Source of the DNA: Gavia stellata
Taxonomy: Eukaryota; Chordata; Aves; Gaviiformes; Gaviidae
NCBI RefSeq assembly: GCF_030936135.1
Contig: NC_082598.1
Location: forward strand, 36,448,187 to 36,512,186
DNA length: 64,000 nt
Reading direction: 5' to 3'
Under the pieces are notes generated by a model. That model saw nothing but the letters and a program-made list of their open reading frames with translations. It was not told the origin of the DNA and did no database searches. This document shows, piece by piece, positions 1-21,570 of this stretch. Both the position numbers and the translations under genes were made by a program. How positions within the stretch are numbered: position 1 is the stretch's first letter; every line of letters begins with the position of its first letter.

Positions 1-444
1 AGTTGTAAGGAGCCCGCAGTTTTCAGTGGGAACAATATCACTAGAAACTGCAGGCCATAGTGAAAGCAGAGATGGTGCAGGGTGGATGGATAAACTCAGA
101 ACTTCTTGGTTGATCTCTGTTGTTTGTTTCCAAATCAGTCCCGTGGCAGTGCCTGATGCTCAGTTCAGAGCGGCTTGGAGTTCAGGTGGAGGGAGCACCT
201 CTCTGTAGCACCCTCCCTGAGTAGCACAGCCTGCCACACTCGCTCATACTGAAGCCCTGTGGCTGCAGAGCCTGGAGTACTAAAACCAGCATGGGTCATG
301 TTACAGTCTAGGTCCATCTGGATCATGTTGTTCAAGTTACTTGACTTAGTGATTACTTATTAATTATTTCTGCATTGTGCATAAAAATTCTTGGGTTTAT
401 CTGTGATACTGTTTTGGTAGCTGTGAACTTCTGAGTTGTTTAAG
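1..444. other. non-coding DNA, probably CFAP97 intron
   Basis: No exon, repeat family or RNA gene is recognisable here. The first identified CFAP97 exon begins at 9451 in phase 0 and is not a first exon. This stretch is therefore inferred to be intronic, with the 5' part of CFAP97 to the left of the window. Confidence 0.5.
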
Positions 445-1708
445 GGATCAGGCCCAGCCAGCACGTGTTCATGAAAGGCAGGTCCTGCTTGACCAACCTG
501 ATCTCCTTCTATGACCGGGTGACCCGCCTAGTGGATGAGGGAAAGGCTGTGGGTGTTGTCTACCTGGACTTTAGTAAAGCCTTTGACACTGTCTCCCACA
601 GTATTCTCCTGGAGAAGCTGGCGGCCCGTGGTTTAGACAGGTACACTCTTCGCTGGGTTAAAAACTGGCTGGACGGCCGAGCCCAGAGAGTCATGGTGAA
701 TGGAGCAAAATCCAGTTGGCGGCCGGTCACAAGCGGAGTCCCCCAGGGCTCAGTTTTGGGGCCGGTCTTGTTTAATATATTTATCGATGATCTGGATGAG
801 GGGATTGAGTGCTCCCTCAGCAAGTTTGCAGATGACACCAAGTTGGGCGGGAGTGTTGATCTGCTCGAGGGTCGGAAGTCTCTGCAGAGGGATCTGGACA
901 GGCTGGATCGATGGGCCCAGGCCAATTGTATGAGGTTCAACAAGGCCAAGTCCCGGGTCCTGCACTTGGGTCACCACAACCCCATGCAACGCTACAGGCT
1001 TGGGGATGAGTGGCTGGAAAGCTGCCCCGTGGAAAAGGACCTGGGGGTGATGGTCAACAGCCGGCTGAAGATGAGCCAGCAGTGTGCCCAGGTGGCCAAG
1101 AAGGCCAATGACATCCCGGCCTGTGTCAGAAACAGTGTGGCCAGCAGGAGCAGGGAGGTGATCGTGCCCCTGTACTCAGCACTGGTAAGGCCGCACCTCG
1201 AATCCTGTGTTCAGTTTTGGGCCCCTCACTACAAGAAGGACATTGAGGTGCTGGAGCGTGTCCAGAGAAGGGCAATGAAGCTGGTGAGGGGTCTGGAGCA
1301 CAAGTCTGATGAGGAGCGGCTGAGGGAACTGGGGTTGTTCAGTCTGCAGAAGAGGAGGCTGAGGGGAGACCTCATGGCTCTCTACAGCTACCTGAAAGGG
1401 GGTTGCAGAGAGGTGGGTGTTGGTCTCTTCTCCCAAGTGACGAGCGACAGGACAAGAGGAAATGGCCTCAAGTTGCGCCAGGGGAGGTTTAGGCTGGATA
1501 TTAGGAAAAACTTCTTTACTGAGAGAGTGGTGAGACACTGGAATAAGCTGCCCAGGGACGTGGTGGAGTCGCCCTCCTTGGAGGTGTTCAAGGAACGTGT
1601 GGACGAGGCATTGTAGAACATGGCTTAGTGGGCATAGTGGTGTTGGGTTGATGGTTGGACTTGGTGATCTTACAGGTCTTTTCCAACCTTAGTGATTGTG
1701 TGATTCTT
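445..1708 (+). mobile_element. CR1 LINE, 5'-truncated
   Basis: A chicken-repeat-1 type non-LTR retrotransposon in sense orientation. It starts abruptly inside the reverse-transcriptase domain and runs through the end of ORF2 and a short 3' UTR. The UTR contains the typical CR1 tail (lead-in 'gttggatgatggttgg'-like text, then 'ttttccaacctt'). It ends near 1708 in a short TGATTCTT-like terminal repeat instead of poly(A). 5' truncation is the normal outcome of target-primed reverse transcription. It probably lies in an intron of CFAP97, in the same orientation as that gene. The exact 5' breakpoint is uncertain by about 20 bases. Confidence 0.95.
465..1616 (+). CDS. CR1 ORF2 reverse-transcriptase fragment (open)
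   Basis: A 383-codon open frame covering the C-terminal part of the CR1 ORF2 protein. Counting from the first ATG, visible motifs are LDFSKAFD at about residues 34-41 (RT block with a catalytic Asp), [11 protein letters not shown] near 90-100, and the catalytic FADD at 121-124. The thumb and C-terminal region follow, ending at TAG 1614-1616. The frame is already open upstream of this ATG (residues resembling SQHVF precede it), so the ATG is an internal codon, not a real start. The N-terminal endonuclease half is missing, so the fragment cannot be an active element. The absence of stops over 1.15 kb suggests a fairly young insertion. Confidence 0.9.
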   Translation: MFMKGRSCLTNLISFYDRVTRLVDEGKAVGVVYLDFSKAFDTVSHSILLEKLAARGLDRYTLRWVKNWLDGRAQRVMVNGAKSSWRPVTSGVPQGSVLGPVLFNIFIDDLDEGIECSLSKFADDTKLGGSVDLLEGRKSLQRDLDRLDRWAQANCMRFNKAKSRVLHLGHHNPMQRYRLGDEWLESCPVEKDLGVMVNSRLKMSQQCAQVAKKANDIPACVRNSVASRSREVIVPLYSALVRPHLESCVQFWAPHYKKDIEVLERVQRRAMKLVRGLEHKSDEERLRELGLFSLQKRRLRGDLMALYSYLKGGCREVGVGLFSQVTSDRTRGNGLKLRQGRFRLDIRKNFFTERVVRHWNKLPRDVVESPSLEVFKERVDEAL

Positions 1709-9732
<8,024 letters not shown>

Positions 9733-10525
9733 TGAGAAGGACTGTTTGTTGTCAGGTGAACTACTGCTTAATACAAAACTGGTAAGGCAGCACTTGGAGC
9801 TTTACTACAGTAAGCCTGCAATGAATTTCCTTTACTATGCTGTTTGCGTAATTATTCATATGGGGTTTTGGGGGGAAAAAAGATGCTTTTTTCAGATGAA
9901 AATAGATTTTACTTTATGACTTTGCTCTACTTTAGTGTCATTCAATTTAAGAGGAGCAACCATTATTAACACACTCATAACTTTGGATAGCAGTCTAACT
10001 CTATTCATCCTGCTTCATGCATCATGATTACTAGGCTCTCAAGAACACAGCTGCAAAAATAAAACGATCAATGTGATAGCATCAAATCCATTATATTTGA
10101 AATACAGTGTGAATGTCAGTTTTAGGTTTTGACTCATTTTATAGCTATCAGTCTCTTTCAATACTGGTAGTGCTCTGCTTGTCACAGTATTTGAATGTAA
10201 TGGCAATCACAATAATTTTAGTGGAAAACAGAAATTCAGACTCATTTATAAGGATATTGGCAGAGCTGTCAAATAACAAAAATACTGATTTGAATAAGAC
10301 ATTTTTAGTGATTGAATTGTTATACATGTAACGGTATTTTCGTATCTCCTAGTTGTTCATTAGTGTGTTTAAAAAAAGAGATAATATATAGCTAAAATAT
10401 TTGGAAAATTTATAGTGGAAGTATTTTATTCACTTTTTTCATCTGTGCAAGTGTAGGTTGCAATTTGCTTTTGTATAGATAGACCAAGATATAGATTCAA
10501 CATGGAGAAAGTCTAATTGACCTAT

Positions 10526-11108
10526 TGTCATGTTTTAACCCCAGCCAGCGACTAAGCACCACACAGCTGCTCACTCACTCCTCCCCGAGTGAGGGGATGG
10601 AGGGGGGAAGACAATTGGAAGGGTAAAAGTGAGAAAACTCATGGGTTGAGATAAGAACAGTTTAATAATTGAAATAAAATAATAATAATAAATGGTAATG
10701 AAAAGGGAAATAACTGAGAGAAATAAAACCCAAGAGTAGACAAGAGATGTAAATCAGTTGCTCACCACCAAACGGACAATGCCCAGCCAGTCCCTGAGCA
10801 GTGGCCCCCCTGCCAACCTTCCCCCTAGTTTTATTGCTGAGCGTGACATCATATGGTATGGAATATCCCTTTGGTCAATTGGGGTCAGCTGTCCCACCTG
10901 TGTCCCCTCCCAGTTTCCTGTGCACCCCCAGCCTACTTGCTGGCTGGGCAGTGTGAAGAGCAGAAAAGGCCTTGACTTTGTAAGCACTGCTCAGCAGTAA
11001 CTAAAACATCCCTACTTTATCAACGCTGTTTACAGCACAAATCCAAAACGCAGCCCCATACTAGCTACTATGAAGAAAATTAACTCTACCCCAGCCAAAA
11101 CCAGCACA
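10526..11108 (-). mobile_element. ERVL-like solo LTR with 5-bp target duplication
   Basis: A 583-bp element starting TGTCATG and ending CAGCACA on the + strand, flanked by CCTAT at 10521-10525 and again at 11109-11113. A perfect 5-bp duplication and TG...CA ends are what an ERVL-type integration leaves. On the - strand it starts TGTGCTGGTTTTGGCTGGGG and is homologous throughout to the element at 60109-60703, which is in + orientation. There is no internal retroviral sequence, so this is a solo LTR left by LTR-LTR recombination. The minus-strand TATA position has AATAAAA where the other copy has ATATAAA. It lies antisense to CFAP97. Confidence 0.92.
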
Positions 11109-14100
11109 CCTATTCAGGAAAATCTGTTAGGTTTTAGTTCTTCCAGCTTTCAGACATCTAGATTGTTAAAACTTTTCAATGTAGGAAACTTTCTCCCCAG
11201 CTTCGCTAGACTACAGTTGAGCAAAAGAATATTATACTTCACACACTGAAAGAATTTGGCATAAATGCTTGTTACAGATGTGTGAGACTTCTCATTGTCT
11301 AGGGAAGAAATGTTTTTAGGCTTTGGTGTTTTAGGTTGGTAGGAGGGCTTTCTTCCTGTGTTGTGGGGTTAGGTTTTTTGTTGTTTTTTATTTAAAATGT
11401 TGAAAGCAGGACTCGCTCTTCTATGTGAACCTTGATAATAAGAGTGTATTCTTAGGCTGTGGGGAGGAAGTGCTGTGTCGCAGTCACTTACAGTCTAATA
11501 GTAATATGCTGTACTACATAATAATAGATGATTACTGTAATATTAATGTATATGATGTTTTACAATAGACTTATGTTTACTCAAAGCCACAAACCTTTTT
11601 ATCTTTTGATATATTGCAGTATTTTGTCCAAGAAGGTCTTGCCTTTGCAACTTTTGGATCAAAAATTCAGCAAACCTACACACATACAGTAATTCCACAC
11701 ATTGCTGTTTTAGTACATGTTAGAGATTAATGATGGTTGCTTGTAGTTTGAGAAATAATATCCTTCATTTACTTATTCATTTATGTTTAAGTTGTTGTTG
11801 TTGTCAGTAACATGAGTGGATATGTTTGACATGAGAATCATTCCTTAGAATTTATGTTAGGACATCATGCTATTTTAGACTATAAAAACATTTGGTTTAT
11901 TCTTTTCCCCAAACTCAGGATGATATATTCTGCCCTTCTTTTTGGAAGAGTGATTCATCAGTACAGCTTTTATGTTTTGTTTAACATTGCTAACATTATT
12001 GAGCAATTCTGTTTACTTTTTTATTCTGTTTGAAGTGTATGTGCACCTGGAGCATCACAGTTGTAACATACTGATTTTTCTAGTACTACATTTTGGGATT
12101 ACAAGTATGACATGCTTTTCTCAGAGACTGTAAATGAAAGAGCTGCCCTACTCTGCCCACTGATGAGAGTTTTTTGCTTTATATAGCTAAAAGTATGTGC
12201 TTTATGAACTTGTTTTTTTCTGGTCAGTAGCTTTCTTCACCTTTGTAGATTGAAGAGCTGGAATTCCATAGAACTTCCTTGTCAATCTGTCTTCTATTAC
12301 TTGACAGGAATTTTTTTCTTATACAAGGCCTGAGGTACTGCATGCAGGATATGCTGCTTGATATACCTTTGAAATGTTCATTGGAGAAGGATGCAGGGTT
12401 TTGTAAATAATTCAAGAATAGAAATCTACAACAGTAGTCTGTGCAGGCGGTCAAAGAGTTTTGATGCAGATATTTATTTTTTCCCTGTTGGATTACATCT
12501 TTTATAATTTCTTGTCCTGAGGTTAACACCTTGTCTAGGGAAAACTTTCACTTGTTCTGCTAGAACATTCTTGGAGTAATGCCTATATTTACTGTTATCA
12601 GAAAGACAGCTTGATTTCTGGCACAGGCATTTGGCATCAGACGTGATGCAGGGAAAGTAGTTCAAATATTAGGAACTTAGGCAGGAATCAAAGTGGTTTG
12701 GTGCTCTCTAGCTTTGTGAAAGGGTGCAAGGAGGTACAGGGAATATATGTTGCTCCCACAGACTCTGCTAGAAAGAGCTGTGATGGAATAAAAAGATGCA
12801 TTGCTCTGAATAACAGTAGTTATAAGGTAGTGATTAGCAATTTATGGAAAAAGCACAACTAGCAAAATAGATCGCTGTTAAAATTAATGTCAGAATTTTT
12901 TACTTTTGCCTGTGTGCTTTCATAAGTGGAACCTGCTTTTGATTGCTTATCTGAGCTAGCAAGGCCAGAGTGTGTCTCTTGCCGATAGAGGATGCTGCTG
13001 ATTCAGAAAACATTCTACTCTTGTGTAGAGTACTCTCAACCCATCTCCTCTCCAGTGGAAAGGGACATAAGTGTGACTGAGGTGTGTGTTGTGGTTTTTT
13101 TTTCCCCCATGTCTGCATATATGTGTCTCTACCTGTATTGATATAGTAACCATTATTTCTGCCAGTATAAATAAGATACTCAACTTCATAGACTGGAGAC
13201 TACACACCATTTGAACTGTTAATGGTGTATTGTGTGATGCAAAAAATCTATACTGGTATATAAAGGTAAGTATTTGGGGACCTTGAAATACAGATTCGCA
13301 GCTACCACACCATTCTTCAGTCACTTCATCTGAACTTAGAAGTAATTCATATCTCTGTGTAGTTTTTTGTTGGGTTTTTTCATAGTTTTTATTAATTCTG
13401 ACTAGGATTTAGGTGTTAAATGACCTTAGTGAGCTAAGCTGCTGTGTTCAGCCAAGTTCCTAGGGAACAAGTGACCTTTTGAGTTCACACTGGAACTTCA
13501 CTGGAAGATGGCAGCAGGTCTGGGACAGCAGTTCTCGAGTCTTAGATCAAGGGAGATGAGGGTGTTCTCCTTTTCTGTGGATATTTGGTCTTCCCACGCA
13601 TCCTTGTGCATTCTTCGTACCCCGTGCTGTTATGACTCACTGCACATAACACTCCATGTTGTTCATTACCCCACTTCATGCTCCCCCAAAATGTACCCTA
13701 AGCCCCAACAGATCCAACTCTGATCCCAGTGCCAGTGTAGTCACCCTCCCACACACACACAAAAAAAAAATCACTTACTGTGTTTCTCTGCAAGGGCTGT
13801 CTTTCTGTTTTCACCTACTTGGTTCCCCCAGTCATCTGTGCTGCAGATGTCATTAATGCTTCTCTCCACCACTTGCTCTAGTCATTGTGGCCTCTACCAG
13901 CACAAAGATCCTTCAGCCAAACTGTTTCCCTTCTCTTGCAGTCTGGGCTGCCTTTATCTTGCTGGAAAACCTGAACGTCCTTTAGAAATGCAAGTACTGT
14001 ACTGTCATAAATGAATGTATATTCATTTGTCTCCTCTTGATTTAATGGTGGTGATGGACTGTGGTAATTGGGTGGGGAGAAAAGGGCAAGGGAGGGGTAC

Positions 14101-15694
14101 TGCCTCTGGTCATCCCCCTAACTGGCTGCCACCACATACAATGAATATACCTTGTCTTGAGCCACAGCCTTCAATCCTGTGCTGCACTGCACCAGCCCTG
14201 CCATCCATGTCATGCCACAACCAGGGAGATAACTTCTAGGTATGGGAAGAAACAGGAGGGGGAGGGCAGTGGTCCATCGGGGTTGTGCCTGGGCACCTTG
14301 TACTTTTCTCCCCTGATGTATTCCACACTGCTTTTTTCTCTGCCTTTCCTTTGTCCCATCCTCAAGGACAACCCCTGAGTCTGAAAGCATCAGGCCTCAG
14401 ATGCTGCATACTTACATGGTTGTAGAAAGAATACCAAGGTTGTTTGGCCTTACTGGTCTCAGTCTAGAGGAGAAAGCTGTAGGGAATGCAGTTGTGAAAG
14501 AGAATGTAGTCTTCTGGGTCGTCTTAAGAGCTCAGAAATATCCCGTTGGGTTGGTGGCTCCTTAGAAACTCAAGCACACAGGGTTTTATGAGATATTTTC
14601 ACTTATTGGGTTCAAAGCCATTTTATGCCAAGACTAAAGACAAAATGTTGGTAGTTCCTGAGATTACAAAGTGCAAGGCAAAAAAAACAAAAACAAAAAA
14701 AAAAAGCTGCTATGGCCCTCTCATCAGGGCAAGCTATCAGGATGTGGGATTGGCACGCAGGTGTGCCTGGCTAAAATATACTGCAGTATGGTGCAATTCT
14801 GATCATAGTATTTAAGCTATAGGCTCTTTGTGATCAGATTTTTTTGTGGTCTGCTGATTCCTGACCCAGACTTAGATTCCTGAACACTGCAGCAGTAATT
14901 ATAATAAAAGACTGACTATTTGGCAGGTTCAAGGAAAGTTTTGGTTATTTTGCACACTGCTCAGTTTTGTGGGATTTTTTTTTGTAATCTTAGCCTACTT
15001 TCTTTGTGGTGATACTAGTCACACATAAACTTGATAGCTCTTCGGTTAAAAAGACTTTTCTGTAGACTGAAGAACTTTAAGAGTTTTTTGACATTTAGAG
15101 TTTGTCAAGTAAGAGATAATTAATGCAACTGGCAATTGAAGACAATTACAAATACTTGTATTGATAAGAACAGAAACATGTCCTTGAATGCACTGTTATC
15201 TGCTTCCCCCTCCCCCACCTGGACTCTGCAAAGGAACAGTGTGGTCACTAACATCAGTGACATTAGAGGAGGCATAATATAAATAAATTTGAACAGCTGT
15301 CAAGGCACACTAGTCAGCTGGTTAGGATTCAAAGGAGGTGAAACTGAAGCCCTCATGCATTTGAAAAGCAAAGTAAAACAAGAACAAGTAACATTTTTTA
15401 CCTTCTCTCTGAACTCAATTTAGGAGTGCTGCATTTTCAGTGGGTTTTTTCTTTCTTTTTCAACATAGCTGCAGAAAAGTGTGAACTGATTTTTTTTTTT
15501 CCTTTTTCTGACAGCATTAGAACTAGCTTTAGTGCTCTACTGATATGCCCAAAGTTGAATTAGCAGGATTTATCTTGGCCCATTGTATAGCAGCAATCTT
15601 TTGATAGTGTCGGGTTCCTTTGTTCTCCAGTTATTGCCAATCTGACATTTCCTTCTGTCATTGACAATACGTATTTTAGTGTCTTTATAGATAC

Positions 15695-15982
15695 TAATCA
15701 CAGAACCATTAAGGTTGGAAAAGACCTGTGAGATCATCAAGTCCAACCATCAACCCAACACCACCATGCCCACTAAACCATGTCCCAAAGTGCCACGTCT
15801 ACACATTTTTTGAACACCTCCAGTGATGGTCACTCCACCACCTCCCTGCATAGCCTCTTCCAATGTTTGACCACTCTCTCAGTAACAAAATTTTTCCTCA
15901 TATCCAGTCTAAACCTCCCCTGGCGCAACTTGAGGCCGTTTCCTCTCGTTCTATTGCTAGATACATGGGAGAAGAGACCAAG
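15695..15982 (-). mobile_element. CR1 LINE 3' fragment, antisense
   Basis: About 290 bp of the CR1 3' end in reverse orientation: the 3' UTR first (cagaaccattaaggttgga on the + strand), then the reverse complement of the ORF2 C-terminus. The homologous bases are those near 1420-1700 of the first CR1. It ends in an A-rich stretch. It lies in the 9.1 kb CFAP97 intron. The coding part is interrupted relative to the 445-1708 copy, so this is an older, dead fragment. Confidence 0.93.
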
Positions 15983-18772
15983 GAAAAAAAAAGGAAAAAA
16001 AAATTATGCCTAAAATCTATGTCCAGATGCCCAGATTTATAAAGCATTATCCTATTCCTAGAAGGTAATCATGCAGGAACACCTTCTGGGATTTTTTTTC
16101 CTTATTTTTATATTAGTATTCTACTTTTATTGTAAACTCGATATTATAATAAAGTAAAAGAAGATGAGGGAAATAGAAGGAGGAGGCTTTTGTCAAGCTG
16201 GGAGGTCATCAATGATATGATATTATATATGTATTGGGCTTGAATCAAGAGCTCTGAGGAGCTACAATGCAATTTAGAGCAACTAATGACATTCCTGCCA
16301 TTAGTGTCTGTTACTAATTTTTTTTTTTTACTCTTTAAATCTGATCAGGAATGTGTATTTGGTTCTGAACACCTGTATTATATTACGTGATCTGATTCTT
16401 TGGTCATTAAGATCAGTGATGAAATTTCTGTTTACTTTAGTGGTGCAGGATCAAGGCTCCAGAGATTTAGCACATCAAAAGAACAAGGAAAGTGGCAGTG
16501 TTCTTCAGTCCATTTCTCAAAAGGAGAACATAATGAAAGAATTAGTAGATTTATATGTATGATTGAAAAAGAACAAAGATTGTAGGGTTGGTAATAAACC
16601 ATAAGAATCGGATTAGTTCCGGGTTACAGATTTTGTAGGTCAGCACTGCCATTTCAGTGTGTTGATGAGTTCATTTCTGTATGCAGCAGGCCATTCTCCA
16701 AATTCACAACTGCAAATCGCATGTAAGTTAACATGCCCTTGGTACAATTCGCAGCAGAGGGCAAGGGAACCACAGGAGCTATTCTCTCATTCTCCCGAAG
16801 AGCTTTTCTTAGAACACTTCTGCACCACAGAATCTGTATCTGCTCTTTCTGTAGCTCAGGGCTGTATCAAGTCCAGTGTTAACCTGTTCAAAAAGTAATG
16901 TTTTAGTACTGAGAGAGGTCTCTCTTTTTTGCTTTAGTAATGGGGACTTCATACTTGTCAAAATACAGGCATAAAAGCACAAGCAGAGAATTGTATTTAA
17001 ACTAGAATAAAGCAGGCATATGTAGATATTGTATGTTCAGAATCAAGCTTGAAATTACTGCAGTGTTAAGGTATTCAAATTCTGTGAGGCTGTTACAGTT
17101 GGAGTGTGGACTTGAAACATGCTCAATTCTCATAGGGAAGTCACTTTACATTTTACACGATCCATTTGTGATTGAACTGAACATATTGAGAGCTTCCATT
17201 TTTAATATTGAAAGTAAATAAGTGATCTCTGCAAGTCTAAATGTATGTGTTAGGAGATGCTGATGAAGTTGTGAGTAAAATGTTGGATGTAACATTTAGA
17301 GACAAGTCTACTGTTTCATGTTCTGCAACTGGCTTTAGTGAAGAGCTATTTCTAGCTGAAGTCCTTCCTTTGACTTTTGCTTACTTAGGTATTTCCACTT
17401 GACGATGAAATGACTGGCACTTGATGCAAGCACTTGTGACATACTACGTCTGAGCCAAAATCACTTGTCCTTTCTCGCATGTGCACTCTGTGCAGGTTTC
17501 CAGTGTCCATGCATGAACTACCAAGACTCTGTAGATTCCTATTACAGCTAGACAATGACAACTGACATCCTGTGAATACTATACTATTTCCTAAGTCACT
17601 TTCTGTGATTTTTTTTTTTTAATTCTTCTTTAATAAATAAATAATCAGTACCTGATTGGGAGTGGGGAAGAATGATCGTTTCATACAAAGTGCAGTTTAA
17701 CGGCTATACAGACAGATTGTTGACTTCTGCCATATAAGTATGCATCTAGACAATACATCCTTATTAACAGAGGTATTTTTAGTACTTTGGAGACTTGTGT
17801 AATCGCAGTTTGCATTGTCTCTCGTTGATAGGATGCATGTCATAACCCTGTCCAGCAATGATTTTGTCATTGCCAAATGTTTGTAAGCCATCAAATGGAT
17901 TGAAATTAGTTAGCAGAGGGAATGTATATATCTATGCAAGGCAAGCACTGAAGGCGAAATATATTAAAAAACTTAAGCTGGTAATTGGAAGTTGTATGTA
18001 GCTGGATGCTTCCAAATTTGTCCTGCCATCAGGTTCTTTTTTTAGATTATGGAAATTTCTTAATCCTGTTTCATGTAGAAGTAATTATGCAGAATGGGAA
18101 ACTGTCTGTATCTTACAAATGCTATGTAAGTAGCTGTTCTAATTTAATGCTTGCTGCATGATTCCCAGGGTTAATTTCAACAAGAGGAAATGATGTGTAT
18201 AATAATAACTTCAACTAGAATCTCTTAAAATTACATTGTGGGTGAAACAAATAGTGTCCAGTGGATGTTTGTGCTTTCCTTTTGAGTTTACTTTCACAGA
18301 ATTGAATTCAGTAATTGTCTCTGGGGATCCTGTAGGGCAATATAAAATGGTCTAAGTATGTTTGCAAAGCAAATATTAAAAAAAAAAACCCCAACTTCTC
18401 ATCCTTCTAGGAATGTAGAAGAGAGGAGTAACCAAAGGTAGGATTAGAAGAGCGCAGCCCATCTTCCCACCACGTTTACTATCGCCAAACAGATGTGTTG
18501 TTTCAAGTTATCATAAAGTGCAGAGAACTATGGGGTACTGAAGACGTACTCAACATAGAGCTGATGATATGTAAGGGATACTTACTATTTGTGTCATCTT
18601 CCAACACTGAGAAAAGAATTGAATGTGAGCAGAATAGCTTATGCTGGTCACCAGTGGAGGAGTTCGTGTTGTGCAATGCTAAAAATTTGAGGGTTTTTTG
18701 CAGTTTAAATAAAAATCAATTTGCGAATGTTTGTTTCGTAGCTTCTTGTTCATCCTTTCTCTTCCTTGATGA

Positions 18773-19639
<867 letters not shown>

Positions 19640-19767
19640 GAGGCACTTCAAGAGCATCTGCTGTACCAAGTACAGTGAGCCAGAGGAATGAAAAACCCGT
19701 GTCTGATTCAGCCAGCGGAGCATTACAGAGACCTAAACCCACTAATGTTCGTGCTGCTTGGTTATAA
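19640..19767 (+). CDS. CFAP97: CFAP97 terminal coding exon
   Basis: A 128-nt coding part of the last exon, entered with two bases (GA) that complete the Arg codon begun at 18944. The product is Ser/Arg/Thr-rich (GTSRASAVPSTVSQRN) and ends RPKPTNVRAAWL at the TAA 19765-19767. The final (R)PKPxNVRxAWL is the conserved CFAP97 C-terminus, which confirms frame and stop. With the two preceding exons it gives 176 residues of the C-terminal region. Confidence 0.95.
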
Positions 19768-20876
19768 GTGCGTTCTTTGCCTCACATTCTGAGATGATCC
19801 TCAGACTTCTATTTTTAGTGCTTTTGTAAATTCTATGGGCAAAAATATTTTCTGTATTGGTCAGTGATTAAAATGCGTTGCATATGATATAATTGCTTAT
19901 AAAATGGTTTTAAGTGAACACTTTCACTTCAGTCAGTGTTTTCCATGACACGAAGAACTTATGAAAAAGAAAGAGGTATTTAAATGGACATATTAAATAG
20001 AAATTGCTAATTATTATTTTATTCTCAAATCATAAGTGGAATTTGTATCCATAACATGAAAGGACAGAATTGCTGCACTATAGGTGCAAGATGTAAAGAA
20101 AATCTTTAATAATATTGCATTAAACTCATAAGCATATGCTTAATTCCTAGATCATCCTTGCTTTTCATCCTGGCTTTAGGTAAGCCTTCTGAACCTTCTG
20201 GGTCACATTCTTATGAATGAAAGAATCTTCTTTTTACAGCAGCATGAAGGGGTGAAAAGCAGATTGTGTATTCCTGCATGGTTAGCAGGAATACTGAGGC
20301 TGCAGAAGATGTTGTTCTGCCACTCTGGCACTCCAGGTGTTTAAACGTTTGTTTTGTACTCAAGGCTGTGTCTCTTCCAGATTTAAAAGAATTTTGGAAG
20401 TTGTATTGGAACCTTTGTGTAGGAAAGAAGCATCTGATGCTATTTGAACAAGAGTAAAGACTGAAGTGAACAACAGTTTCAGATTCACTCTAAACAAGAG
20501 TAAGTTTTAGTTACTTCTCAAGCTAGAGAATACTAAGCAAGGGAAATATTTCATGGCCCTGCTTTTGCAGATCCTTGCCCTTCTTCATGGGGAGATACAA
20601 ACTTGAGCTGCAGGAAACTTGAACATCTGATTTTGAGAGCGACTACTAACCAGGATTGGGGAAAAAAAAACAAACATAGAAAACAGAAAATCTTGTTATG
20701 CTGCTTAACCTGTTTTTTAATGTCATGTTCATACCAAATATTTGTAGTAGTGTCAGCTAAGTTTCAGTAGCAACATCCATTTACGAGGGGAGCAAAATTT
20801 ACTGGAATTGGTAATTGCAAATAGTAGGTGGTATGCTTTATTTCTATACATAAAGGCAAACTTTCAGTGAACTTAT

Positions 20877-20900
20877 TTTGTAGGACTGTAGTCCTACAAA
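20877..20900. repeat. 11-bp perfect inverted repeat
   Basis: TTTGTAGGACT and its exact reverse complement AGTCCTACAAA are separated by only two bases (GT). It lies in the predicted CFAP97 3' UTR. In RNA the stem would open at the top to give a loop of four or more bases. Confidence 0.9.
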
Positions 20901-21542
20901 GAGCATAAATTGTGATGCCACTATCCATGGATATAGCAGGAACCTTGCTTGCTTCTCCAGCTTCTTCGCAGGAGAGATACAGGAAATCTCTTTGTATTAT
21001 GCATAAAGCAAAAAAAAAAAAAGCTGTATTCAGTAATGCTGGGTCTTAGCCCTATGAAAAGGAAAGTTTATTGTTCTTTGCTCGTGCTTGCATGAAGGCT
21101 TAGACTTTCAGGTATTCTGCGTTGTAACAAACTTTTTACTTGATCCTGTGTGATAGTTTGGCAGAGCTTCTGCACCTGGTGACCTGCCGATCAAATTTAG
21201 CTGTTTGACAATATTTGAACTTTTAACTTTAAGCAGCATTGTGGCAAACAGATTTTTATTGCAATTATTATTCATTGATAGGGACTGTAAGGATTTTTTT
21301 GCATAGTGCTGCTGTATTTATTTGTACTATTGTGCTAATTAAAGTTATTCACTATTTAAAGATTTTTGTCCTTGAATGTGAATATCAGGGTCACAGTTTA
21401 AATACTTTTGAATGTTCATATGATAATTCTTTTCTGTGAAGGAATTCATGAAATTAATTACTTTTAATTGCTTCATCTTATTTTATTTAACTTTGGTATG
21501 AAAGACTGTCAATTTTGTATGTCATTTTTGTAAATCATAAGA

Positions 21543-21548
21543 AATAAA
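21543..21548 (+). terminator. CFAP97: CFAP97 polyadenylation signal
   Basis: Canonical AATAAA followed by GT-rich sequence, about 1.78 kb after the CFAP97 stop codon. No closer canonical hexamer was seen on the + strand between the stop and here. Confidence 0.7.
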
Positions 21549-21570
21549 ATATTTAACATGAATTGTTTGT

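Larger units (their letters stand above)
19768..21570 (+). other. CFAP97: CFAP97 3' UTR (predicted)
   Basis: AT-rich sequence with no frame after the CFAP97 stop. The first good polyadenylation signal I found is AATAAA at 21543-21548, with a GT-rich stretch (ttgtttgtgattg) about 15 bases later. This would give a UTR of about 1.8 kb. Its length is inferred; transcript ends are not visible in DNA. Confidence 0.65.

Noticed and set aside
560..1621. Long minus-strand frames under the first CR1
   Set aside because: They are antisense shadows of the CR1 reverse-transcriptase frame.
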